From positions 72,013,589 to 72,077,588 of the forward strand of contig OZ021733.1 in the NCBI GenBank assembly GCA_963978545.1: a stretch of 64,000 bases of DNA, written 5' to 3'. The notes under the pieces were generated by a model. The model was given only the letters and a program-made list of their open reading frames with translations, searched no databases and had not been told where the DNA came from. Every line of letters begins with the position of its first letter. The stretch's first letter is position 1. Source of the DNA: Linyphia triangularis. Its lineage: Eukaryota; Arthropoda; Arachnida; Araneae; Linyphiidae. Position numbers and translations under genes: made by a program. Below are positions 33,691-43,801 of this stretch, one piece after another.

Positions 33691-35425
33691 AGGTAACTTT
33701 GAGTAATGGGAGGTAACTTTTTGCCACCTCCTAGTTTTCAGTGTATATGGTATTACAGAACTAATCATGGTCTACTGCTGCACATTGCTGGCAAGACAGT
33801 GAAACTAGTTTTCTTCTTTGTATTTTACAAAATAAATTGGCTACATAATACATAATTTACTTGGCCATTCAGCTGTAGCCCTTCGTAACCCATGTCTACC
33901 AAAAGGATCCTCATGGTAAAGACGGGTTATTTGGTTTTTTATACTAATGAATTTGTTGTAAACTAATTTACTGGAGGGAACGTGTAACACCATCTGTTGG
34001 CGGCTGCTACATCACTCTCCCTTCAAAATTTTATCTGAGATGGAATTCGATACATGATACCACCAGTTGATAGTTATCATTGCAGGATCGGGAGAACTTT
34101 ATTAAGTTCACTGATATTTAAAAATTAAAATCATTTCTTTTGCTTGAATTGTGATATATTTTTATGCAATTAGCAAGTCAACTGTTGATTGTGTACCATC
34201 GTTTGTAGAATTAAATTTTGCGTGTTCATTTCATCATCCACAGGCCACCAACGTAGTACTTCGTAACCCTACCCCTATGTCTACCAAAAGGATCCTCAAG
34301 GTAAAGACAGGTTACTCAGCTTTTTATACTACTGAATTTGTTGTAAACTAATTTACTGGTGGGGACATGCAACACCATCTGTTGGCGGCTACTACACAGC
34401 TGTTATTCTGAATTACTGTTTGCAAGCTTCATTTTAATGCTTATTTGAAGTTGATACAAATCAATTAATTTCTGATAGTTAGTGTCAACCTACCACTTTA
34501 TCAGAAATATTGCTTTCTGGAAAGCGTGAACTTGTTAGTCGCTAATAGTTATTTATTCGCTAACATTTAGTAAAAAACAAAAGCACTAGAATTTTACCTC
34601 AAGTTGAGTATAACTGTGAGCTGGTTGAAAGTTTGACTGATGACACTGTATACACTGCACATATAATCCATATTTTGTCCAAATCCAATTTATTTGTAGC
34701 TATTTTTAAATAAATTTATATACTACGTAAAAAAATGCCACTTAATTTATGAAATCTTCCTATGTATGAAAACCAATGGAATAAATGAAAATATTGGGAG
34801 TGAATTCAAAATTATTTAGAAAACGTTAGAAATTATGATCTAGCAGTTATTCATTGAGCTAAAAAATTCTATATGACTGTAAAAAGTGTTTCAGTCGAGG
34901 AAGTGGAAAAAGCAGGTAGAGACACAAAAATTGAATGGTAATGGAAGAGGTGGAGCAGGAACATGATGACATACGAAATCTTGAGAGATCGCAAAAATAA
35001 AAGTCATGAACTAGATATTGCAGGTGACAGTATATGTGCTGCTGCAATTTTTTGAGGAGTGGAAAGCCGAAAAAATTTTAATGTATGGGGACCTGACAAT
35101 TGTTTATATTGGTGAAATTGATGTGAAAAATTTTAGTGAAGAATTGAAGACTGTTCAAGTGCTATTTGTAGAACACATCAATGAGGCAGGAATTCATATA
35201 TAGAACATACATCTGTTGTAAATTTGTGTTACTGCATATACGAAATTGACGACTACATAATTATTCAAGAGAAATGTATGTAGGCCAAATTAAAATGCAT
35301 GTTCATGGTGAAATGCATGAAGAAGTCTGGTGTTGGATCGCCGACAGCGGAGGGCTAAACAGGAAATTGCATTGGTGCCCGGTGAAGATAAATGGTCCAA
35401 ATGGGGCCCGTGGTATCTAGTCTAC
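33690..35425 (+). mobile_element. Unknown repeat, copy A (interrupted by a TRIM-like element)
   Basis: The reverse complement of 46500-47955 aligns along this stretch: GGTAACTTTGAG, CTAGTTTTCAGT, TGCTGGCAAGA, GGCCATTCA, TTTTAATGCTTATTTG, CTAACATTT and the ORF region all recur in order. The coding-like part (about 34900-35350) contains TVQVLFVEHINEAGI and MKKSG, paralleling copy B, with many stops. Copy A lacks the SINE present in copy B; it carries instead the insertion 33874-34396. Confidence 0.75.
33874..34396. mobile_element. TRIM-like element: two direct LTR-like repeats of about 140 bp
   Basis: The left repeat (33874-34012, TGTAGCCCTTCG to GCTGCTACA) and right repeat (34252-34396, ending GCTACTACA) share TCTACCAAAAGGATCCTCA, GAATTTGTTGTAAACTAATT and CACCATCTGTTGGCGGCT. 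The TG...CA ends, a non-coding centre of about 240 bp and a probable 4-bp duplication CAGC (33870-33873, 34397-34400) fit a terminal-repeat retrotransposon in miniature. Copy B of the host repeat has no insertion at this site. A clear primer site was not found. Confidence 0.72.
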
Positions 35426-36612
35426 ATTTTTTTAAAAATAAATATTACTTAAAATTATTTAAAGAGCCCTTATTACCTCATATATAAAAACTAAGAAATG
35501 CAATATTTTGTACAGAAGACCCCTTCATCCAAAACTTCTTTTAAAAAAGTAACGCAAACTGCTTGCTCTCTCCCTTTCTCTATTCTCCACACTGGGTTCT
35601 TGTCCACTTTTTATCTAGGCCCAGGGCAAAGTGGGCAAGAAAGAATGTCCATTCAAAAGAAAAGTCCAATGCCTTAATATGGTGTTAAATCTTTAACACC
35701 ATAGGATTTCAAGTTGACTAAATACACCAATATATTCAGGGGAATGTCCAACACAAAACACTATTGTAGGTTATCCACATTGAATCATTTATAAAATTGT
35801 CTCCCGAAAGAACTCATGGTAAAGTTCATTTCCAGTTTGGATACATCCCCACAAGTATAATGTTTTCAAAGCTGTGTAAAAGCATTGTGATAAATTTGCT
35901 TGTTAGACTTAGTGAAGGATAGCAGATATCATTCTTCAAAACTCAGAAATTATATTCAAAGGCAAACTGTAAGTTAAAAGGAATTAAAAAATTGTGAAAA
36001 TTTTTAGATAAGAAACTAAAACTTATTTAAAACCTGAAATCGAAATGTAATTTAGACAGAATATTTACGATTACATCCAAGATATTAGTACTGATAATCC
36101 AGAACGATTTTCATCAAAATCGTTTGCGTCATTTTTTAGAAATTGATGAAAAACATGATTTTTTCCTGTTTTGCTCCTGTGCATTATTAACAAACACCCT
36201 AATATCAGGTCCCATGACATCTTTTACTGGAAGCAACTCAAGGGTATTTTGACCTTCATATCTGCTCATTACAGTATATCTGAGTTTTAGAGCTGAATTT
36301 TTTTATAGGTAGCTGTTGGCCACTTTAGTAAAACCTCTAAGTTTCAAGCCTCTAATTATATTGATTGTCGAGATAATCAAATTCGAAAATGTCAGAAAAC
36401 AACATATTTTGAGATGCACGCACTCACTGATCATCAAATTACTAAGGTAGTAGAGCAAGAACTATGAAAATTGGTATGCTTGTAGGGTTTAACATGTATA
36501 CAAAGAAAAAAAATCTAAAAATCAAGATTTTCCCCTCCGAATCCCCTGAAGGGGGCAATGTTCTAAAAATTTAACAAAATCCTAAATTCCGTTACATTTA
36601 CTCTCTTTTCTC
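35426..36612. other. FARP intron with a small repeat fragment
   Basis: No gene. At about 36100-36165 the phrase CATCAAAATCGTTTG and GAAAAACATGATTTTTTC resemble parts of the direct repeats at 61.7-63.2 kb. Confidence 0.4.
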
Positions 36613-36616
36613 TTAA

Positions 36617-36866
36617 CCCACTGAAGGTCATGCACGTATATATACGTCATTTGATCCCCAGTTTTTCCAGCAATACCCAACATTTTTAAATTTATAAATA
36701 CAATTTAAAATAAAATATTTTTAAATATTTTTATTAGGATGATACTTTGTAACCTATCTAAAACAAAATAATTGAAAAAAATTATGTATTTGAATTAGAA
36801 ATATTATTTAAAAATTATTGCAGGGAAAACAACAAGAATTTCGTCCATTCCATGACCGTCAGTGGG
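36617..36866. mobile_element. TTAA-flanked MITE (piggyBac-like), 250 bp
   Basis: The left end CCCACTGAAGGTCATG and the right end CATGACCGTCAGTGGG are inverted repeats of 16 bp with one mismatch. Exact TTAA lies at 36613-36616 and 36867-36870. CCC ends with TTAA target sites are the piggyBac signature. No coding. Confidence 0.85.
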
Positions 36867-37116
36867 TTAATTGTACTATAGCTGAATCCTAAACTCAGCT
36901 ACATTTAATCAAAAAATTTTAAAAACAAAACCAAAAATAGGAAAGTCGAAAAAACCAAATAAAAATTGTAAAAATTGAAAAAACCTAAAAAAAATTTACT
37001 GTGATGTCCATATTTATTTTTGTTTATAGTCATGTACTCTCCTAATTATTTGTTTACTTTCATCCTTGATGAATTTAGTTGTACCCATTGGATAATTCCT
37101 CCCCCCCCCCCCCCTT

Positions 37117-37292
37117 CCAACCAAACGGTAGAGTGGTTAGCATACTAGCTTCTAGACCGCGAGGTTGCGGGTTCCAGTCCCGTGTAAGGCATGGGTGTTT
37201 GTAAATGATGTTGACTTGTCAAATGACGAATGTTTTGGCGCATTATAGCCCTCGTGTTGCTGACGGCACCAGATAATCTGAAAACAACCAAC
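37117..37292 (+). mobile_element. tRNA-derived SINE, copy 1
   Basis: The head has an A box (TAGAGTGGTTAGC, 37129-37141) and a B box (GGGTTCCAGTCCC, 37169-37181). The body shares CGCATTATAGCCCTCGTGTT and CCAGATAATCTGAA with the copies near 59.1 and 59.5 kb, and the tail ends CAACCAACC. It follows a C14 run; a target duplication is not clear. Confidence 0.85.
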
Positions 37293-37439
37293 CTCTCCCT
37301 CCCATTCCTTCTCCCCTTTCAACGTTTATTTAAAGTGAGACCTGTGTAATTCATTGCTTTCGGGCTTATTTCAAGATGAAAAGGTTTTCGCCCTCCCCAG
37401 GGCACAGGTACTTTGTTCAAACACAAATAAAAGCAAGAA

Positions 37440-37812
37440 GCGCCAAGTTCTTCATGCATTCAATGATTATGGAGATGGAAAATATTGAGATCTAAATTAG
37501 AGCCAAGTTTAAAGTTGTTGTAAATCATGGGCAATGAAAATTAGTAAAATTTTCTCCTCAAATTCAAAATTCCCCTGCATAGGCCTAAATATCTAGCTAC
37601 AAAAACGCTTGTGTGACTTAAAACATTACTTGTCAGTGAACCAGGGCATGTAATGACCAAGTGTCACAAAGCTAGTATGCAGGGGAATTTTGACTTTGAG
37701 AACAACATTTTACTAATTTTCATTGGCTGTAATTTACAACAACTTTAAACTTGGCTCTAGTTTATATCTCGGTACTTTTCACAGCCACAATCATTGCATG
37801 AAGAGCTGGGCC
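37440..37812. repeat. Foldback element with arms of about 140 bp
   Basis: The left arm (37440-37582) and right arm (37672-37812) are reverse complements: TTCTTCATGCA, AGAGCCAAGTTTAAAGTTGT, CAATGAAAATTAGTAAAAT and AAAATTCCCCTGCATA. A loop of about 90 bp separates them. Confidence 0.82.
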
Positions 37813-37822
37813 CTTTTTTAAA

Positions 37823-38570
37823 TCCTTTATATTAACTTCGATTTTATGTGTGTGTGGATCGGTGGTTGGCTGTGTATTAGGGTGGGCCGAAATGGCCCAA
37901 CATTTTTTTTTTTTTTTTTTCAAGAATTGTTTTGGGAATAGCACAGAAAAGTTGCTTAATGGGTCAGTTAGAACACACACAAAATTTCGTCAATTTTGCT
38001 CAATATTTAGCTGCTCCCCTCTGACATTGAAAATGTAAAAAGTGACAAAAAATGCATTTTTAAGTCATTTTTTAGAAATAATTTTTCAAAACCGGCATTG
38101 ATATAGCATGGAATAGTTGCCTAATATATCATTTGGAACACACACCAAATTTCATCCATTTTGCTCAACATTTAGCTGCGCCCTTCTTGCTTTGAACAAA
38201 AATGTGCCTAAATGTTGCAAAATCGTAACAGATTGGACGTTAGGCGGGGATAAAAAAAAAAATATTTCGAAATGGGTCTGGGAATAGCGTGAATAAGTTA
38301 CCTAATGGGTCAGTTAAAACACACCAAAAATTTCGTATATTTTGTTCAATTTCTAGCCACGCCCCTGTGGCATGGAAGATGTCCAAAACACACAAAAAAT
38401 GCACTTTGAAGCCATTTTTTTGAAATGTTTGGAAATTATTTTTAAAAAATGGCATTGGCATAGCATGGAATAGTTGCCTTATGTGTCAGTTAGAACACAT
38501 ACAAAATTTCATCCGTTTTACCCAATATTTATTCGCGCCCCTCTTGTTATAAACAAAAAAGGGTCTAAAT
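37823..38570. mobile_element. Helitron-like element with four tandem units of about 175 bp
   Basis: Starts TCCTTTATATTAACTTCG, as at 27019. Then come four related monomers keyed on GGTCAGTTAGAACAC-type phrases at 37961, 38128, 38307 and 38483. Monomers 1 and 3, and 2 and 4, resemble each other most, giving a dimeric order. Each has an AAAATTTCRTC phrase and a GCGCCCCTCTTG-type block. ORFs here are incidental. Confidence 0.5.
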
Positions 38571-39116
38571 GTCACTTGTTCACTTATCAATATGAAAATG
38601 TTCACATTAACCAAATTTCGTGTTAGACGAATAAATAGTTAAAATTCCAACTCCTATACGGTTTTTGCTTCAAGAATTGTTTATATAAAACCGCGTCCAA
38701 TTATGGCAACCATATGCAGTTCACTTGTCATTAAAAAATGACTGGTTTGTACCCCAGCTTAAACACTTTTATAAAGCACGTTTGAGAAGTAGAGATGGGA
38801 GCCTGTGTAGTGTCTAAAAGACCCTAGCAATGGCTTTTTATGCAAAATGGTGTTCTTTAATAATTTACATACCTGTTATCTTTTAGCAGACAAACTTATT
38901 CTCAGTTACTGTGGCCATTGTCCTATAATAGAGCTTTTTCCTTATCAAGCAAGTACAGTCAATCAGGGTAACATTGAACCACATTTTCAGTATTTTCTTC
39001 TTCCCCACTTATGTTTTTATATTATTTTCAGACTTAATGGCATAAAATGGAAGAATAAACCTTAAATTATATTTTAATTTACACAAATTAGTAAATGTTG
39101 ATGATGAAAGTACCAA
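38571..39116. other. FARP intron with a pogo-MITE fragment
   Basis: At 38601-38640 TTAACCAAATTTCGTGTTAG and ACGAATAAA match the inner part of the pogo-type MITE at 52922-53092. The rest shows nothing recognisable. Confidence 0.4.
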
Positions 39117-39121
39117 ATAAT

Positions 39122-39301
39122 TGTTGAATGTTTTAACTGTAACCGTTTGAAATGATTTGATAAGGTTTAATTTTAGTAACTTCTACTTTCATCTTGTAGT
39201 TCTTTTCCTTTTTTAAAAACGGTTTGTTAATAAAACAAGTTTCTGATCGTTACTTTCTTTAGTTAAGAGTATATTAATACTGTGCATAAGGAACTGCAAC
39301 A
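39122..39301 (+). repeat. 5' LTR of the copia element
   Basis: 180 bp, TGTTGAATG to CTGCAACA. It differs from the 3' LTR by three transitions, a 9-bp duplication present only in the 3' LTR, and two single-base length changes in a pyrimidine run. Confidence 0.95.
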
Positions 39302-39318
39302 GGTTATGGGCGTCAGCG
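39302..39318 (+). promoter_or_regulatory. Copia primer binding site
   Basis: GGTTATGGGC directly after the LTR is the start of the site known from Drosophila copia, which pairs with an internal part of initiator tRNA-Met. Recognised from family knowledge. Confidence 0.6.
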
Positions 39319-39398
39319 GATGCATTTAAGGAAATTTGAGTATCGATTTGAAAAAGTTAGTTTGTGTTTGACTTTCGTTCATAAAGTGCTAAAGCACA

Positions 39399-40127
39399 AT
39401 GGCTGATCAAAGTAACGTTATAAAGCTCAATAATGAGAATTACTCCAACTGGAAATATAAAGTTTAACTACTTTTGATGAAGGAAAACTTGTATATAAAG
39501 ATTATAGATGGTGAAAGGCCAAATGCGGACTTGGATCCCAATGGAAAACTTATTGCCGAGTGGGAAATAGCTGATAGCAAAGGACAAGCATGTATCGGAC
39601 TTTCTGTGGAGGATGATCAGCTGATTCACATCCGAGATAAATCTACAGCTAAAGAAATGTGGTATGATTTGAAAGAGTATCATGAGAAAAGTACCTTAAC
39701 AAACAAAGTGCATCTGATGCGAACGATTTGTTCTTTGAAACTCGAAGAAGGTGGAAATGTTCCGCAGCATATTACGCACATGCAAGAATTGTTTTTAAAG
39801 CTTAGGGACATTGGTGAAGAGTCTTTAACTGACAGTTGGAATGTAGCTATCCTGTTGAGCAGTTTGCCTAGGAGTTATGATCCTTTAATAGCAGCATTAG
39901 AAACTCGTTCAGAAAAGGAATTGTTGTTTGTTGTCATTCAGCAGAAGGCTATAGCTGAATTTGAAAGAAGGCAACATGCAGAAGCGACTTCATGCAGCTC
40001 TTTGGAAAGGATGTTAAAGTCAGTTTCCAACAAAGATTTAAAGAAACATTCTATAACTTGTTATTTCTGCAAGAAAAATGGGCATTTCAAAAAGGGATTG
40101 CCAGAAGTACAGAAAATGGAAGGATAA
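39399..40127 (+). pseudogene. copia gag
   Basis: The frame starts at ATG 39399 with KLNNENYSNWKYKV, the classic copia Gag opening, and meets an in-frame TAA at about 39465. It reopens and runs through the capsid region (MWYDLKEYHEKSTLTNKVHL, LLSSLPRSYDPLIAAL) to a zinc knuckle TCYFCKKNGHFKK. The knuckle's final Cys lies in the neighbouring frame (SKRDCQKY), so an extra base in the A-run near 40095 has split it. Gag would bind and package the element RNA. Two lesions make it non-functional. Confidence 0.9.
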
Positions 40128-41205
40128 TCAACAGAATAAAGTTAATGCCATTGAACATAAAGATTTGTTGTTTACATTTGATGTTCAATCAGATGATTGG
40201 ATTTTAGATTCTGGTGCTACTCGACATGTAACCAATGACAGGGAGTTCTTCACGTCACTAAACACATCATACAAGGATAAGATTGAAGTTGCCAATGGGG
40301 AATTAATTGATGTAGTTGGTATTGGATCTGGAAAGTTGATGTTTAAAAATCAAGAAGTGATGACACCTGTTATTCTTACTGAAGTGTTTTATGCTCCAAA
40401 AGTTGTTGGAAACATAATTTCTGTCAGGCAGCTAAATTTGAGTGATTTTTCAGTTACCTTTAACAAGGAAGGCTGTGATATTTTTAAAGATGGTAAGCAG
40501 ATAGGATTTGCTAACTCATATGGAAATTTATATAAAGTATATTTAGCAAGTAAAGTTCATACAGTGATGGAACATAAGGACAATTGTATTCATTCGTGGC
40601 ATCAAAAAATGGGACATCGTGATCCTGAAGCAATAAAGAAAATGCACACTGAAGGTCTTTTGGATGGCTTAGAGATAGTTGACTGTGGAATCAAAATGTC
40701 ATGTGATACATGTATGCAAGGAAAGCTGACCAGATTACCATTTCCAAAACAGTCTTTTAGTGGATCTAGAGCTCCATTAGACTTAATCCATATAGATGTT
40801 TGTGGGCCAATGCAAACTGTGATACTTAGTGGAAAACGATATGTGGTGAGTTTTATAGATGACTACTCAAGATACACTCATATATATTTGTTGTCAAACA
40901 AATCAGAAGTTGCTGATACTTTAAAAGGCTATGCAGCACTTGTCGAAAACAAGTTTGACAGAAAAATAAAGAAAATTCGTTCTGATCGAGGAGGAGAATA
41001 TCTCAATACTGATCTCAAGAAATATTTTGCTAACAAGGGCATCCAGATTCGGTTAACTACAGCACATACACCACAGCAAAATGGTACAGCAGAAAGAAAG
41101 AATAGGTATCTTTTAGAAATGGTCATCAACTTATTAAAGCAGGCTTAACCAATAAATTTTGGGGTGAAGCTGTAGTAACTGCTAATTTCATCCTGAACAG
41201 AGTTC
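40078..41205 (+). pseudogene. copia pol: protease and integrase
   Basis: Downstream of the knuckle, WILDSGATRHVTND is the aspartic protease active site (DSG). Then comes the pre-integrase finger (WHQKMGHRD, CDTCMQGK) and the integrase core: LIHIDVCGPM (Asp), IRSDRGGEYLN (Asp), HTPQQNGTAERKNR (Glu). All three acidic residues are present. A frameshift near 41130 moves the frame (LTNKFWGEAVVTANFILN is in the new frame) and the insertion at 41206 then cuts it. Coding resumes at 43802. Confidence 0.92.
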
Positions 41206-43795
41206 CAGGGTTCCCACGGTCCTTGAAAGTCCTTGAATTTTTTTTGGTGAAATTTGGTCCTTGAAAGTCCTTGAAAAAAGGATAAGGTCCTTGAAAGTCC
41301 TTGAATTTTTAAGTGACCAATGACAGTGGTGTAGTGTAAAATAAAAAAGTGTGGGAACGCTATGTTGCGTCGTTACAAACATATATATTTTTTTCTGTGT
41401 GTTGGGGGGGGGGGGAGTAAAAAGGACAACTTTAAATAGTTTTGTTAGTATTACTATAATAATCTTAAAATAGCTCATGAGTATCTCAAATTTTTTTTTT
41501 TTTAAATTGCGTGTTTTGACTTCTTTATTTATTCAAATAATTTTTTTAAACTATTAAGTTATATGGATTTTTAAATAATTTGCTTTGCTTTAAAAGATTG
41601 TTTAGCACTTTATAAAGGATAATAACACATTTTCAAACATATTATTGACACAACTTTTTAAACATTTTTTACAACAACTTTCCAAAATGTCAGAGATGCA
41701 ATTTGTTCGTATAAATTCCCAGATTCTGTAGCTCCTCGAAATCTGTTTTCAAAATGAATGAAAAAGATTGGGATTGTTGCAAAAGTTGATTGAAAATTTT
41801 ATGGCTTTTCTCCTTCTCAAAAAGAAAATGTAGAGAAGTTCCTCTTGCTTGATAGATCCTTCCTTTCCTTTTCCAAATTTGCTCCATTAATAAAATAATT
41901 GGGAAAATTCAAATCCATCTGTCGATTTAAAATTTCTTGATAAAATATTAATTTGTGTGTTATTTCAATCATCTCTAATTTTAAGCGGGATATTTCAATG
42001 CAGACTCATTACTTGCCAGATTTGCTTGGGCTGTTTTTTTATCTTATCCAGATGTTCGATTTTGTCATTTCAACATTGGTGACAATTAGGTGACAATAAT
42101 AGTAAAAAATGGGTATAAATCGGAGGAGAAAGCAAACTGCAAAATATATATGATATGGCCATCAAAATCACTAGATTTTAAAAAAGATCGGGGGAATTCC
42201 CTCTCCTTATTGCCGCCACTGTATGATTTTTTTTTAAGAACTGCTGCTATATTTTCGGAGTAAATTCTGTAATGTAAAGCTATCCCATTCTCAAACCGAA
42301 AAGCAATTTGATTTTGCATTTTAAAGTAGTACATCTGAATGGCTTTCCTACTTCTTCGCAGCCCAATTTTGATGTATTATACCCATTTGCAAAACCATTA
42401 GCACTTTTATATTAAGGAAAATCAAATATACAGGACCGGCCTTGGAGTAAAATGCTATGTGTGCAAGAATGAGTTTTGGCGCCGCTTACAATGAAAATGG
42501 GTATAGAAAACACTCCAAAAATGGTAAGGGTGCTCTATATGGTATGGGTGCAAACTATTAAAATCATAGCATTTTCGGTACTAAATAACATTATTTTAAG
42601 TCAGCTTTTATTAAAGAACCCACGGATTCAATTTTTTTTTATAAAATATAAAAATTGTAATAAAATTATTTTCATAAGAATTGAATAAAATACATGTTAT
42701 TAAAATTACTAATTTTTGCTACGTATTACTTTTTTTAGTAGTCCTCTGCTCTTAGCGCAAGCCTTGGAACCCCTTTTAAACACTGGGTTATGAAGGGCTG
42801 CAATTTGGCTAATGTAGCATTATCAGTACTGCCAAGTTAAAGTGAAACAAAGTTAACAACTGTTCAGTTCTTCACAAACATACAAAAGCGAAGTTAATAT
42901 AAAGGATTTAAAAATCAATACTATTTTGAACGTATTTTTTCATGTTCAAACAAATTATCAGTTTGATTTTCCCAATAACTGTTAATAAAATAAATATTTC
43001 CCAATATCTGACAAAATATAAATGCATAATTCCGTGATATCAAAACACCTTAAAAGCTAATACAAAATATCAACATTCTGCTCTTAGCTATCTGGATTTT
43101 TAGCACTAACCAGTTTATTCCGTCAGAACCGCAGGTTTGCTTAACTTTTTTAGATTGGGAAAAAACCCCATCTTTTATTGTCATTTGTTTTTTCCTCTTG
43201 AATGAATTAATTTGTTAGGTACGTTAAGAGGTTTACAAATAATTTATTAAATCCGTGATATAAAAATTTAAAAAAAAAGTTACATAACTTTTGTTGATAA
43301 ATCGGTTAGTGTTCCCGTTAAAATTAGAGGAGGCAAAATATTCTTCAAGGAAAGGGCGCAAAGAACTGTATGTGCTTGGCCTAAGTTTTGTTCTTTAAAA
43401 ATGTAGATATTTGACGTGAATTTGTGTATGGATTTTTTCGACTGTATATACGACGAACCATACAAATTTGACGTCTGGAATTCTTCCACTAATACAGATC
43501 ATTCATTGAAGAGGATAATTGCTATTGAATGAATCATAGCTAGATGTAAACATATATGTCAGTTCATTTCTAATCAAGGAGAAATGACCATGTGTGGGTT
43601 GCTGCGGATCTCCGTTGCCTCGTGTTTCCACTCCACTACACCCCTGACCACCGATAATCTCCGTTTTGTAATTTTACATCTGATGTAGTATTTAAAATTA
43701 CGGTCCTTAAATTTTTCGAAAAAGGTCCTTGAAATTTCTTAAAAAGGTCCTTGAAAGTCCTTGAATTTTTTTCTCCAATAAGAGTGGGAACCCTG
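41206..43795. mobile_element. DNA transposon (CAGGGTTCCCAC ends) inserted in the copia element
   Basis: The left end CAGGGTTCCCAC and the right end GTGGGAACCCTG are perfect 12-bp inverted repeats. The flanking GAGTTC is duplicated (41200-41205, 43796-43801), and its removal restores the copia integrase frame. Sub-terminal regions carry repeats of GGTCCTTGAAAGTCCTTGAA in the same direction at both ends. Without the element nested in it (41324-43646) it would be about 260 bp, a MITE. Ends look hAT-like, but the duplication is 6 bp rather than 8. Confidence 0.85.
41324..43646. mobile_element. Second-level nested DNA transposon (CAGTGGTGTAGTG ends)
   Basis: The left end CAGTGGTGTAGTG and right end CACTACACCCCTG are inverted repeats with one mismatch. 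The 8-bp flanks ACCAATGA (41316-41323) and ACCACCGA (43647-43654) agree at six of eight positions, fitting an aged hAT target duplication. The 2.3-kb interior has no recognisable transposase; ORFs at 41690-41887, 42086-42334 and 43280-43489 (minus) show no motif. Confidence 0.65.
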
Positions 43796-43801
43796 GAGTT
43801 C

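Noticed and set aside
37117..37190. Possible tRNA gene
   Set aside because: The A and B boxes belong to a SINE head shared with two other copies; it is followed by a SINE body rather than a tRNA 3' end and terminator.
38240..38461. ORFs in the 37.8-38.6 kb region
   Set aside because: They follow the period of the tandem repeat and have no domain.
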